Shown: positions 7,723 to 16,016, numbered from the stretch's first letter. The stretch: 16,729 nucleotides of DNA from Myxococcales bacterium UBA5297 (GCA_002408385.1 DHSB01000119.1:83434-100162); one strand, 5' to 3'. Notes: generated by a model not told the origin, from the sequence alone. Numbers and translations: made by a program.

Positions 7723-8178
7723 GGAAAGGCGACGGGGAGACTCGGGCCCCTCCGCTCCTTCCGCCCAACGGCCCATCCCCTGGCGCTGCGGAGGGCTTGA
7801 CCTGGACCGTGGGGTCTGGAGCCCAAAACCCCGGCTCCCTCGTTGGTTCCAGAGCGGCCGAGTCAACCGCCAAGCCGCTGGACAGGACCGGACGCTGCTC
7901 TGGCCTTCACCGGGTTAGACCTCTGGTGCCTGAAGGCTTCGCAGAGACTCGCGCACCCCTGAGCTCGTTCCGCCTTGTCCAAGCAACTCGGGCGCAACCC
8001 GGTCATCCCCAGCGTAGAGGCGGGCAGCGGGCGCCTCGGAGCCGCGGGACTTGCGGATTCGCCTGCGAAACTTGATCGGGACGAAGACCTCCGGCGGCCC
8101 GCCCTTGAATTCGGCCACTTGCGGTTCCCGGCTTTTCGCGCGGAACGAACTCTGGCGCTCGCTCTTCGGCTTGGTCGG
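7723..8178. other. Gene-free convergent region between the CX3C gene and the kinase gene
   Basis: The two flanking genes converge here, so transcription ends should lie in this 456-bp stretch. GGAGCC at 7818-7823 and GGCTCC at 7833-7838 can form a 6-bp stem with a 9-base loop, and GGGGT at 7811-7815 can alternatively pair with ACCCC at 7828-7832; neither is followed by a T run. No tRNA or repeat was seen. On the minus strand, the kinase frame stays open for 87 codons after the kinase stop, but no convincing start or composition supports a gene. Confidence 0.5.
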
Positions 8179-9891
8179 CTACTCCAGCGTGCCGGCAGGC
8201 ATCTCCCGCCGGCACCGCGCTATCCCCTGCCCCGCGCGAGCGATGCCAGGGTTGCGCCGCCGGACCTGCTCGTAGAGCTCGATCGCCTGCTCGCAGCGGC
8301 CCTTCCGGTAATGGGCGTCGGCCCTGCGCAGCAGCGCCGACAGCTCATCGACCTGCTTTTTCAGCTCGACGACCTTTTGCCGAACCGGGCTGTCCACCGG
8401 AATTGTCTTGAGCATCTGCGCGGCGGTGGGCAGACGGCCCGCGAGGTATTCGTTGTTCGCCTGGGCGAACATCGCGGTCTCTGCCAGCAGCCGCACGGCA
8501 GCGGCGTCGTCGCCCCCGGGGAGCGGGCCCTGTTGCGCCGCCGGATCTGGATCGCCACTGGCAACCGCGCCCGGCTCCTCGCCGCCCGCCGCGGGCCCGG
8601 CCGCCGCGGGCGCGGTCGCTGGGACCTTCACGGCGGGAGTTTGGGCCGCGCCCGGTGTGGCGTTCGGCGAAGTGGGGGCTGAGGTGTCGACAGTCCCCGG
8701 TACCAAGGAGTGCTCTTGCCTGACTTCAGGTGGCGGCGGGGCCCTGCGCACCAGCGCGTACCAGGCCCCGCCCCCGGCGCCGACGAGCGCGATCACGACA
8801 AGCGCCGACACGAGTGCTCTTCGCGGCGCCTGTCCCGGCCGACTGTAGGGCGAGCTCTGGTAGGAGGTCTTTTCGAGCGCTCGACCCTTGAGCAAAGTCA
8901 ACCCGTAGCCCTGCCCGCCAGAAGCCGCGGGCCCCGAGGCGGTCGCTGGCGCCAGCGCCAGAAGGGCCGTCGCGAAATCGCCCATGGTCACGAAGCGTTG
9001 CTCGCGCTGTTTGGCGACCGCCTTCTGCACGACCTGATCGAGCCCCACTGGCACCGTGAGCCCTGGCGCGAGCTCCGCGAAGTGGGGCATCGGCTCCATC
9101 ACCTGTTTTCGCAGGGTCTCGGCAATCGAGCCGCCCGTAAACGGATGGATACCGGTGACCAGCTCGAAAAGAACCAGCCCGAGCGCGTAGATGTCGGTGC
9201 GATGATCGACATCGCGTCCCTCGGCTTGCTCAGGAGACATATAGCGCGGGGTCCCGCAGATGCTGCCGGCGGCCGTCAAGCGCGTCCCCTGCTCGTCCAT
9301 CAGGCGCGCGATGCCGAAATCAAGCACCTTGGCATGGTAGCCGCGCAGCCCCTTCACCAACATGATGTTTTCGGGCTTCAAGTCGCGATGAATGATGCCC
9401 TTCGAATGCGCATACCCCAGCACTTCGCAAACCTGCAGCACTACGTCGAAGGCGTCCTTCATCGAGAACCGTTGCTGCTGCTCGAGCTCGCGCTTGAGAT
9501 CTACGCCGTCGACATACTCCATCGACAAATAGAGGGTGCCGTCGCCGTCCTGACCGAAATCGTGTAGCTGGACGGCGTGCGGATGCGAGAGCTGGCCGTA
9601 GGACTTCGCCTCGTTGAGGAAGCGACGCACCACGTCCGAATTGCCCGATAAGCTGGGATTCAGAAACTTGATGGCGACACGCTGGCCCACGCCTACGTGC
9701 TCGGCCAAATAAACCGAGCCCATCCCGCCCTGGCCCAGCTTTCGGGCGATGCGGTAGCGGCCACCGACCACCCTGTCGAGCATCGGGTCGGCGGCGGGCT
9801 TGATGTCGACCCGCGCCGTGCTGCCGCACTGAGGGCAGATGCCCGTCCAGGTCGCAAGCTCAGCCCCACAGCTCTGGCACATCGCCGCCAT
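8179..9891 (-). CDS. Membrane serine/threonine protein kinase with zinc ribbon, 570 residues
   Basis: This is a Hanks-type kinase that would phosphorylate Ser/Thr of unknown partners. Residues 5-22 form a zinc ribbon (Cys 5, 8, 19, 22). The kinase domain runs from about 46 to 310: Gly-loop GQGGMGSVY (53-61), ATP lysine K75 in VAIKF, Glu94, catalytic HRDLKPEN (168-175), DFG (191-193), and GTPRYMSPEQ (213-222), so all catalytic residues are present. One membrane helix (about 359-381) follows. The outer part is a Pro/Ala-rich linker (384-460) and then helical TPR-like repeats (about 464-565). The kinase is thus inside and the repeat region outside the inner membrane, consistent with a sensor of envelope state or a scaffold. 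The ATG at 9891 has GGAG 5 bases upstream; an ATG three codons later is possible. It stands alone on its strand, with gene-free DNA on both sides. Confidence 0.93.
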   Translation of the reverse strand: MAAMCQSCGAELATWTGICPQCGSTARVDIKPAADPMLDRVVGGRYRIARKLGQGGMGSVYLAEHVGVGQRVAIKFLNPSLSGNSDVVRRFLNEAKSYGQLSHPHAVQLHDFGQDGDGTLYLSMEYVDGVDLKRELEQQQRFSMKDAFDVVLQVCEVLGYAHSKGIIHRDLKPENIMLVKGLRGYHAKVLDFGIARLMDEQGTRLTAAGSICGTPRYMSPEQAEGRDVDHRTDIYALGLVLFELVTGIHPFTGGSIAETLRKQVMEPMPHFAELAPGLTVPVGLDQVVQKAVAKQREQRFVTMGDFATALLALAPATASGPAASGGQGYGLTLLKGRALEKTSYQSSPYSRPGQAPRRALVSALVVIALVGAGGGAWYALVRRAPPPPEVRQEHSLVPGTVDTSAPTSPNATPGAAQTPAVKVPATAPAAAGPAAGGEEPGAVASGDPDPAAQQGPLPGGDDAAAVRLLAETAMFAQANNEYLAGRLPTAAQMLKTIPVDSPVRQKVVELKKQVDELSALLRRADAHYRKGRCEQAIELYEQVRRRNPGIARAGQGIARCRREMPAGTLE

Positions 9892-10141
9892 TCAAGCTCC
9901 TTTGCCGACGAGTGGGGCCATGCCTGCACCCGCGTCCGCCACGGACTCTATCCTTGCGCCCCGATGAAAAAAATCCCTTCGCGACTGCCCATCCCGCCGG
10001 CGCCAAGAGCGAGGAGAGGCGGGGGGACAGCGCCGGGAGCGCCTGAGGCGAGCCACCTCAACGCGTCGTGGCAAGGACGAACCGATCATCCCAAGCGCGG
10101 CGGCGATCGAAGGGAGCCTCGGAGTCGAGCGACCCGCGGGG

Positions 10142-10352
10142 TCGCGTCCAGATCCCAGAACTCCTGACCCAGCTCACCCCTGGTGATTGAAACATCCGGT
10201 TTCCTTGTCGGCGGCACGGCTGCTCGAACCCCGGGCCAAACGCCGTACCAGCGAACGGAACGCCGCGACCACGGCTCATCGATTCTTGCGCCTTGCCTGC
10301 CCCCGCCGGTCGCTGGGAAGGTCAGGAGCTCTGGATTCTGATCTGGACGTGA
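10142..10352. repeat. Imperfect inverted repeat, arms 10142-10173 and 10312-10352
   Basis: The minus strand of the left arm and the plus strand of the right arm share, in the same order, GCTGGG, GTCAGGAG, TCTGG and ATCTGGACG, with small gaps between blocks (the right arm has a few extra bases). The interval between the arms is 138 bp and carries no recognisable gene. This layout could be a degraded small mobile element (MITE-like), a structured RNA or a chance match; no target duplication was identified. Confidence 0.4.
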
Positions 10353-10369
10353 AGAGGCCCGCCGCATCC

Positions 10370-10398
10370 CCAGAAGCAGCTTCCAGCCCAGCTTCTGG
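10370..10398. repeat. Perfect 8-bp inverted repeat; possible terminator of the TPR gene
   Basis: CCAGAAGC at 10370-10377 pairs with GCTTCTGG at 10391-10398 across a 13-base loop. It lies about 26-54 bp downstream of the stop of the minus-strand TPR gene, where a terminator hairpin is expected. No U-run follows on the minus strand, so intrinsic termination is doubtful. Confidence 0.35.
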
Positions 10399-10423
10399 AG
10401 CGGAGCGAGCCGCGGTGCTCTGG

Positions 10424-11506
10424 CTATTGTTCGAAGCGTCGCTCGAAGAGAAAGCGCTCCAGCTCGGCTGCTGCGGACGCCGGGCCCAACTCGAGCGCGA
10501 CCGCAAGGCCGAGAACCGCGGTCCTCGGGTCGTCTCGAAGCCCGGAGCGCAGCGCGCCGAGGGCCCCCGCCTTGTCGCCGGAAAGATAGCGGGCCAAGCC
10601 CCGGTGAAAGACGGCCTCGAGATTGGCCGGGTCTGAGGTAGCAGCGATAGCGAACTGCTTCTCGGCTTCGCCGAAACTCCCCTCGATGAGCAGCGCCATG
10701 CCCTCGAGGAAGGCGATGCGCGAAGCCTGCGTCTGCTGCTCGACCCCGCAATCAAGGGCAAGCTGATACAGGCCCGAAGCCTCTCGAAGCTCAGCGGGTG
10801 AGGCCCGCTCGCGCCGTGACAGCGAGAGATCGAAGACGCTATCGGCCTGCTTCATCGCGGCGCGCCCGAGCTTTGCGGCCATCTCGCCCATGTCCGGAGC
10901 AGCGTAGCCCGCTGAAAGCAGCTCTCGCAGGTGATCGGAGCCGCCGACCAGTGCACCCTTGTCGAGCGCCTCGAAAAAGGCCGCCTTCAGATTCACGTAC
11001 CTCCTGCCGAGATCGCCGCCCTGCGGCTGCGCCGCCAGCCTGCGTTCGCACAGGCTCAGCTCGCTTTCGGCCTTCCCGCGATCCGGCGAGGCCGGCGCAT
11101 TGCGCACATACGCCCGGTAAGCCTGGCAGGCGAGCTCGGTTTCCTCGAGCGCGGCCAAGGCCCGGGCGAGCGACAAGTAGGTCGGCAAAGCCGAGGGCGC
11201 AGCGCGCGCTGCCTTGAGAAAGCTGTCCCTCGCCTGCGCGTAGGCCTTCTCGTTGTAGAGACGCATTCCCTCTGCGACGAGAAGATCGGCATTTCCCACC
11301 CCCGCTCCGACGAGCGGCTCGGCCCGCGCTGCAAAGGGGGCCAGCACCCCGAGCAGCATCGCCAGCCTGGCAACGCGCCACGCACAAAGGGCGGCCCGCC
11401 GTCCCCGTGACAAGAAAGCCTGCCAAGGGCGGCTGAGCGGCGGCTCGCCGCTCGCCGCGAGAGCGGCTCGGGTCGCGCGGAGGTCTTCGACGGCACTAGA
11501 ACGCAT
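10424..11506 (-). CDS. Exported TPR protein, 360 residues
   Basis: An N-terminal charged stretch of about 45 residues precedes a hydrophobic core (MLLGVLAPFAARAEPL, 50-65) that looks like a signal peptide with AxA cleavage near residue 62, so the product is probably periplasmic. Helical TPR-type repeats follow: ADLLVAEGMRLYNEKAYAQARDSFLKA (73-99), TYLSLARALAALEETELACQAYRAY (109-133), FLEGMALLIEGSFGEAEKQFAIAA (266-289) and AVFHRGLARYLSGDKAGALGAL (298-319). Its partner is unknown. The start at 11506 is chosen because GGAGTG lies just upstream and because it makes a short overlap (11 bp) with the end of the PEGA gene, indicating translational coupling. The N-region before the signal core is unusually long; the internal ATG at residue 50 would leave no basic n-region and is less likely. 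It probably works with the upstream PEGA outer-membrane protein. Confidence 0.78.
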   Translation of the reverse strand: MRSSAVEDLRATRAALAASGEPPLSRPWQAFLSRGRRAALCAWRVARLAMLLGVLAPFAARAEPLVGAGVGNADLLVAEGMRLYNEKAYAQARDSFLKAARAAPSALPTYLSLARALAALEETELACQAYRAYVRNAPASPDRGKAESELSLCERRLAAQPQGGDLGRRYVNLKAAFFEALDKGALVGGSDHLRELLSAGYAAPDMGEMAAKLGRAAMKQADSVFDLSLSRRERASPAELREASGLYQLALDCGVEQQTQASRIAFLEGMALLIEGSFGEAEKQFAIAATSDPANLEAVFHRGLARYLSGDKAGALGALRSGLRDDPRTAVLGLAVALELGPASAAAELERFLFERRFEQ

Positions 11507-12968
11507 AGCCCACTCCGACGTGGAACCCCTGAAAACCCGAAGTCTCCGAGAGGGTCCAACTGTGGCGGAAGATGCCCTCGAGGTAGAGACCGGCCACGAT
11601 TTGCGCTCGCAAGCCGATCTGCGCGGTTCCCTGGAGGTCGAGCAGGTAGAGATCGTCGAGCTCCCGCCCGTCACCCGACCGGACGTTGTTGAGGATCATC
11701 ACTCGCGCCTCCAGGCCAAGCTGCCCCACGAGGCTAAAGCGCCACAGCGCCACGCGCAGGTGCGGCTGGAGGGCCCGAATGACGACCGCGGTCGCGTCCG
11801 CGCGCCCTTCGGCGGACGCAGCTCGCTCGAGCGTAAAGGCGAACGGCGTGGTGCTGTGGTAGTAGCCCGCCCCGAAGGCCATCAGCCCGAAGTAGCGCCC
11901 GTCGTGACCGTATTCGAAGGAGAGCCCGCTCAGGCTCGGCTCGTTCGTCAGCCGGCGCGCGAGCGGCCCGGTGTCGTCGAGAGGATTGCCCTGGGCGCCG
12001 AGCCGAGCGCTGTGCAGCCAGGCCTGCTCGTAGCTGACCTGGAAATAGGCGCCGCCCGAATAGACCTGTTCCTGGGCCCGGGTCAGCTCCCGGCGAAACG
12101 CGGTCCAGCCGGTCGGCTCGAGCCTCCTCTCGAGGGTGAGCGTCTGGCCGGGCTGGATTTCGATCTCCTCGGCGAGCGGCACGAAGCCCTCGAGATCGAG
12201 GACAATTCGGTGCTTGCCCGGCCGGAGCGTCTGCTCGACCTTGTCGGTGCCGAGCCGCTTGCCATCGACGCTGATGCCAGCGCCCTCGGGGCCGGCGGCG
12301 ATGACCAGGCGCGCCGGGTTCTTCTCGAGCGTCTCGGAGACGACGAGCGCGCCGCGAACCGGGACGTCGAGCACCTTCTCGAGGGCAACGTGCGAGGCGA
12401 GCTCGAGCTTGACCTTCCGCTCGCCCGGCAGAATCTGACCGGAGTAGGGCGTCACTCCCACCTTCTCGCCGTCGATGAACAGCGTGGCGCCCTGAGGCAC
12501 GCTCGCCACCTCTATCGTCGAAGCGAGAGGCACCACCTTGATCAGCGCGGCGATCAACGCGCGCTCGAGGCTGGCGCCGGTGCCTTCCGCATAGGCACGC
12601 TCGCCGGTCTGCGGCAGGTAGCTCGTGACCCGGCACCGATAGGCCAGCTCCTCGTGGCCGGCCCTGAGCATCACGATGCGCTCCAGGCCCAAGGAGGCGA
12701 TGAAGGAGTCGACAGGGTCGGAACAGGCAGCCTCACCGATCAGGCAATCGAGGCTGGGACGTTTGCCCTGCAGCGCCGCGGCGAGCGCGCGCGTGCCGAC
12801 GAGTTGGCCCTCTTCGCTCGCCATCAGCTTGCCGAGCGCCTCCTGGGTGCGTGACACGAGCAGCTCCTGGCCCGGATAGAGCGGCTGCACGAGCCAGACG
12901 GTGTTCGGCTGTGGCGTGGTGCCCGCCGAGGAAGCGAGCAACAGGCAGAGGATCGCGGAGGGAAGCAT
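11496..12968 (-). CDS. PEGA-domain protein with C-terminal beta-barrel, 490 residues
   Basis: A signal peptide (1 to about 17) indicates export. Residues 20-150 form a mixed domain with Cys 75, 82 and 112; it resembles the enzyme-like or substrate-binding front part often found in such myxobacterial proteins but is not identified. Two PEGA repeats follow, about 151-204 (GATLFIDGEKVGVTPYSGQILPGE) and 219-285 (GAGISVDGKRLGT...LRPGKHRIVLDLEGF). PEGA domains are small beta folds that bind peptidoglycan-linked or surface partners. Residues about 303-490 have alternating amphipathic strands and end in VGVGYAF with a terminal Phe, which is the usual outer-membrane barrel signature. So this may span the outer membrane with PEGA domains in the periplasm. 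ATG 12968 is the first possible start after an in-frame stop at 12984-12986. Its end overlaps the following TPR gene. Confidence 0.83.
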   Translation of the reverse strand: MLPSAILCLLLASSAGTTPQPNTVWLVQPLYPGQELLVSRTQEALGKLMASEEGQLVGTRALAAALQGKRPSLDCLIGEAACSDPVDSFIASLGLERIVMLRAGHEELAYRCRVTSYLPQTGERAYAEGTGASLERALIAALIKVVPLASTIEVASVPQGATLFIDGEKVGVTPYSGQILPGERKVKLELASHVALEKVLDVPVRGALVVSETLEKNPARLVIAAGPEGAGISVDGKRLGTDKVEQTLRPGKHRIVLDLEGFVPLAEEIEIQPGQTLTLERRLEPTGWTAFRRELTRAQEQVYSGGAYFQVSYEQAWLHSARLGAQGNPLDDTGPLARRLTNEPSLSGLSFEYGHDGRYFGLMAFGAGYYHSTTPFAFTLERAASAEGRADATAVVIRALQPHLRVALWRFSLVGQLGLEARVMILNNVRSGDGRELDDLYLLDLQGTAQIGLRAQIVAGLYLEGIFRHSWTLSETSGFQGFHVGVGYAF

Positions 12969-13077
12969 GGGTGCGGGCCCCGGCTAAGTGGTCGGCTTTC
13001 AAAACACAAAGTCGGAGGAATCGCAACGAGCCGCGCGCGCGGGACGAGCGGCGCAAGCGACGCGCGCAGCCAGACGA

Positions 13078-13106
13078 TTTGCGCTTGGCGGGGCGTCGCG
13101 CGCAAA
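13078..13106. repeat. 7-bp inverted repeat in the PEGA/PD-like intergenic region
   Basis: TTTGCGC at 13078-13084 and GCGCAAA at 13100-13106 can pair across 15 bases. It lies in the 187-bp gap upstream of the PEGA gene and 50-80 bp downstream of the PD-like gene. It could be a terminator for the latter or an operator for the former; no T run follows, and CG-rich DNA yields such matches by chance. Confidence 0.25.
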
Positions 13107-13155
13107 CCGCGCGGGCAAGCGCTCGGGGATTCTCTCGCAATGGGCCGAGGAGGCG

Positions 13156-13581
13156 TTAGACCGCCCAGATGCGCTGCGGAGCGATTTCCAGGCGCTCGAG
13201 CCTCCGCCTCAGCAGCCGATCGCCCGGTCCGTCCGCGGTCCATTTCGGCACCACGAAATGCAGCTCGGCGCCATAGAGCTTGGCCGCCGACGACAGGAGC
13301 GTCCAACGGTGCTCCATGCGCGCGTCCTCGATCTCCTCGCCGGGCACCGCCTCGAGCAACATGGGCGTTCGAGCCCCGTTGCTCTGCCGGCAGGTCAGGT
13401 CGGGCCGATGGTCCTCGAGGGTTCCCGAGAGCATCACCGGCGCCATGTAACCGGGCAGCCGCGCCTTCAAGTCCGTGTAGCCGAGGACCTTGAAGTATTC
13501 GGCCATCAACCAGAGGAGCTGGCGCCGCTGCTCAGTCTCGGCGACCGCGTCGATTCCGAATTTGGTGGCTTCCGTGTCCAC
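13156..13581 (-). CDS. Small protein with PD-(D/E)XK-like core, 141 residues
   Basis: The core reads DHRPD (57-61), a hydrophobic strand with LLEAV (75-79), then HRWTLLSSAAKLYGAELHFVVPK (91-113). That order (PD, then E-x-hydrophobic on a strand, a helix, then a strand HFVVP) is the layout of PD-(D/E)XK nuclease-fold proteins, in which Asp61 and Glu77 would bind metal. The usual Lys after Glu is replaced by Val79, so catalysis is uncertain, and it could be a non-catalytic or DNA-handling relative. It has no signal peptide. A GTG at 13581 is used, with only a weak GAGG upstream; the frame is open further upstream, so the start is uncertain. It follows the ABC exporter gene by 60 bp on the same strand and may be the last gene of that unit. 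The fold call is inference from pattern. Confidence 0.65.
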   Translation of the reverse strand: MDTEATKFGIDAVAETEQRRQLLWLMAEYFKVLGYTDLKARLPGYMAPVMLSGTLEDHRPDLTCRQSNGARTPMLLEAVPGEEIEDARMEHRWTLLSSAAKLYGAELHFVVPKWTADGPGDRLLRRRLERLEIAPQRIWAV

Positions 13582-13641
13582 GCCTCTACGCTGCGGTCGC
13601 GAAGAGGCGCCAGCAAGAAAGAGGGCGGGGAGCGCACGCCG

Positions 13642-15459
13642 TCAGGCGCCGCGGACGAGGCCGGGGCCGCCCGCCTGTTCGAGCCCGGCATCTTCTCCGG
13701 TTGCCGCCTGCGCAGCCCAGAGCCCCGCGTAGAGGCCCCCGCGCTCCAACAGCGCCCGGTGCGAGCCTCGCTCGACGAGCCGGCCGCCCGAGAGCACGGC
13801 GATCTCGTCGGCGCGCTCCACGGTGCTCAGCCGGTGCGCGATGACCAGCGCGGTGCGCCCGCGCAGCAGGCTCTCGAGCCCCTGCTGCACGAGCTGTTCG
13901 CTGGCGCTGTCGAGGGCGCTCGTCGCCTCGTCGAGCACGATGATCGGCGCGTCGGCGACAAAAGCGCGGGCGAGCGCGAGGCGTTGGCGCTGACCACCCG
14001 ACAGGCCCGAGCCTCGCTCGCCCACCTGCGCTCCAAGCCCTCCCATCTCGCTCACCAGGTCCCAGGCATGCGCTGCCCGAAGGGCGGCGATGACCTCGGG
14101 CTCGCCCGCCCGTTCGTTTCCACAGACCACGTTGTCGAAAACCGAGCCCGCGAACAGCACGGGCTCCTGGGGGACATAGGCGATAAGGCGCCTGAGGTCG
14201 GCGAGCCGGGCGGCGCGCAGATCGCGCCCGTCGATCTCCACCGCGCCTCGAGTCGGATCCCAGAAGCGCAGCAGCAGCAGAGCGGCCGTGCTCTTGCCTG
14301 CCCCGCTCTCGCCCACCAGCGCGAGGGTCTTTCCCTTGGGCACGACGAGATCGAGGTCTTCGATGACAGGCGGCCCCTCGGCGCCCGAGTACGAGAAGGA
14401 GACCCCGCGAAAGGCTATCTCGCGCTCGAGCTCGAGCGGCGCCGCCTCGGCCGGCTCACTTAGGCCAACCGGCGCGTCGAGCACCTCGAAGACCCTCCGC
14501 GCTCCGGCCATGCCCTGGATCACCTGCTGCCCGGTAATCGAGAGCGCCTTGATCGGCTGGTACATCAGCGTCAGCGCGGCCAGAAACGACAGCAGGGTTT
14601 CGCCCTGGAGCGCGCCTTCGGCTATCGCGGAGCCCGCGAAGAAAATGACCAGCGCGAGGCCCAGGATGCCGAACAGCTCGACGACGGGGCTGAACGCGGC
14701 GCGCAGCAGAAAGGACCGGTGCATCACGCCCAGGTAGCGCGCCTGCGCGCCGTCGAACCGGCGCAGCTCGGTGCCTTCGCGGCAGAAAGCCTGGACCACG
14801 CGGACATTGGCGACGCTCTCGCCCGCGTGGCTTGCGAGCGCGCCGAGCTGCTCTTGGGCCTGGTCGGAGACGCGCTTGAGGCGGCGGCCGAAGCGCGCGA
14901 TGGGGATGAAGGTCAGCGGCACGGCGACCATCGCGGCCGCGAGCAGCCGCAGGTCGAGCCAGGCACAAACCGCGAGAAGCGCCAGGGCCTGGAGTGTGTC
15001 CTTGACGTAGCTCGAGAAAGCGACGGTGACCGCGAACTCGACCGACTGCACGTCTGCGCCGAAGCGCGAGAGCAGGTCGCCCGAGTGGCTGCCCGAGAGC
15101 CAGGCCTGCGGGAGCGTCAGAAAGCGCCGATAGAGCGCCCGGCGCATCTCGGCGACCACGCGCTGCCCGGTCGACTGCATGAGGAAGGACTGCAGCGCCT
15201 GCGTGCCCGCCCGGACGCACGCGGTGGCGATGAGCAAGGCGGGCAGCGCGACGAGGAGGCGCTCGGCAGGCAGCTCTTGAAGAGCGCCCAGGCCCGCCAC
15301 CGGCGCCGCCTCGCCCGTCAGCAGCAGCTTGAGCAACGGCCCCAGCAGGAACGCGTAGAACGAGGTGGCGGCGGCAAACAGCAGGCTCGCGAGGACCGCG
15401 ATGGCGACGCGGGCGCGATACGGGCGGACAAATCCGAGAAGTCGTTGGTAGACGTCCAC
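13642..15459 (-). CDS. ABC exporter with fused membrane and ATPase domains (MsbA-like), 605 residues
   Basis: A type I ABC exporter half-transporter, which would form a homodimer and flip or export a lipid or other amphiphile. Residues 1-325 form the six-helix membrane domain, with hydrophobic segments near 18-45, 68-85, 155-185 and 262-280. The ATPase domain follows: Walker A GESGAGKST (383-391), Q-loop Gln431, signature LSGGQ (486-490), Walker B IIVLDE (506-511), and His542 in the H-loop; all are intact. Length and layout match lipid A exporter MsbA (about 580-600 residues), but drug and glycolipid exporters look the same, so no gene symbol is given. The GTG at 15459 is chosen because the sequence upstream in this frame is the antisense-free shadow of the lipoprotein gene; AGGGG lies upstream. 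It follows the lipoprotein gene by 62 bp and precedes the small PD-like gene by 60 bp. Confidence 0.93.
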   Translation of the reverse strand: MDVYQRLLGFVRPYRARVAIAVLASLLFAAATSFYAFLLGPLLKLLLTGEAAPVAGLGALQELPAERLLVALPALLIATACVRAGTQALQSFLMQSTGQRVVAEMRRALYRRFLTLPQAWLSGSHSGDLLSRFGADVQSVEFAVTVAFSSYVKDTLQALALLAVCAWLDLRLLAAAMVAVPLTFIPIARFGRRLKRVSDQAQEQLGALASHAGESVANVRVVQAFCREGTELRRFDGAQARYLGVMHRSFLLRAAFSPVVELFGILGLALVIFFAGSAIAEGALQGETLLSFLAALTLMYQPIKALSITGQQVIQGMAGARRVFEVLDAPVGLSEPAEAAPLELEREIAFRGVSFSYSGAEGPPVIEDLDLVVPKGKTLALVGESGAGKSTAALLLLRFWDPTRGAVEIDGRDLRAARLADLRRLIAYVPQEPVLFAGSVFDNVVCGNERAGEPEVIAALRAAHAWDLVSEMGGLGAQVGERGSGLSGGQRQRLALARAFVADAPIIVLDEATSALDSASEQLVQQGLESLLRGRTALVIAHRLSTVERADEIAVLSGGRLVERGSHRALLERGGLYAGLWAAQAATGEDAGLEQAGGPGLVRGA

Positions 15460-15521
15460 GAGGACCCCTGCGCCCCCCGAGGCGCTGCCGGGAGCGCGTT
15501 GCCGACCGCGCGCAGGGCGCC

Positions 15522-16016
15522 CTACCGCGCCGTCGGCAACCCGGTGGACTTGGGCTTGGCCTCTATCGGGAAAGGCCCCCCCTCGATCGCCGTGACGACC
15601 CAAACGCCCTCGCGGTCTTCCCACGCGAGCGCCATCGCCTCGGTCTTCGTCGTCACCGACGGCAGCCGGTACCAGGAGACCTTGCTCAAGATGGTGGCGC
15701 TCTTCTCGCCAATCTGCGCCTCCTCGAGCTCGTAGTCGGTGATCTTGAGGGTCTCCTCGTCGTTGCGGTCGATCACCGCCTTGAGGAAGTCGAGCCGCAG
15801 CTCGGGCGCGAGGTATCGCGCCGTGCTCTTCAGGTCGCTCCAGCGCGCCAGCTTGTGGAATGTCTCGGTCGCCTCGCGCAGCGCCGCCGCGTCGGCCTTC
15901 TTCTTCTGCGCATGCAGACAGCCGGGCAAGAGGGCGACGGCGCAGACCGCAGCCAACGTCCCGGCAAACGCTCGCCCGAGCGCCGAGCGGGCGGGCTTTT
16001 GTGCTCGTAGGAACAT
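15522..16016 (-). CDS. Putative lipoprotein, 164 residues
   Basis: The N-terminus has a basic region, a hydrophobic stretch (18-31) and LLPGC with Cys33 as a likely lipid-modified residue; Pro at -2 makes the lipobox slightly atypical. The remaining part has a helix (ATETFHKLARWSDLKSTARYL), then alternating strands (ITDYELEEAQIG, ATILSKVSWYRL, EAMALAWEDREGVWVV), which fits an NTF2-like or similar small alpha/beta fold. The function is unknown. It is in the same strand and close to the ABC exporter, so it may be a periplasmic partner of it. The start at 16016 gives a normal signal length but has no visible ribosome site; a TTG at 16055 or GTG at 16034 in the same frame would give a longer signal. 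The divergent neighbour is the TPR gene at 16118. Confidence 0.72.
   Translation of the reverse strand: MFLRAQKPARSALGRAFAGTLAAVCAVALLPGCLHAQKKKADAAALREATETFHKLARWSDLKSTARYLAPELRLDFLKAVIDRNDEETLKITDYELEEAQIGEKSATILSKVSWYRLPSVTTKTEAMALAWEDREGVWVVTAIEGGPFPIEAKPKSTGLPTAR

Larger units (their letters stand above)
9892..10423. other. Gene-free stretch upstream of the kinase gene
   Basis: This 532-bp stretch lies between the kinase start and the end of the TPR gene, both on the minus strand. The kinase promoter should lie near its right-hand neighbour bases (about 9900-10000); GATAGAGT on the minus strand near 9950 is a weak -10 candidate. The middle holds an imperfect inverted repeat (10142-10173 and 10312-10352), and 10370-10398 holds a perfect 8-bp hairpin. 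Several short frames are open here, but none has a ribosome site or a recognisable product. Confidence 0.5.

Noticed and set aside
7915..8178. In-frame open extension of the kinase beyond its stop (87 codons, with the basic stretch VPIKFRRRIRKSR)
   Set aside because: An open frame of this length is expected by chance at this GC content, it has no ribosome site, and no domain was recognised. Stop read-through cannot be excluded but nothing supports it.
11520..12854. 444-codon plus-strand frame opposite the PEGA gene
   Set aside because: The minus frame carries a signal peptide, two PEGA repeats and a barrel end; the plus frame has none.
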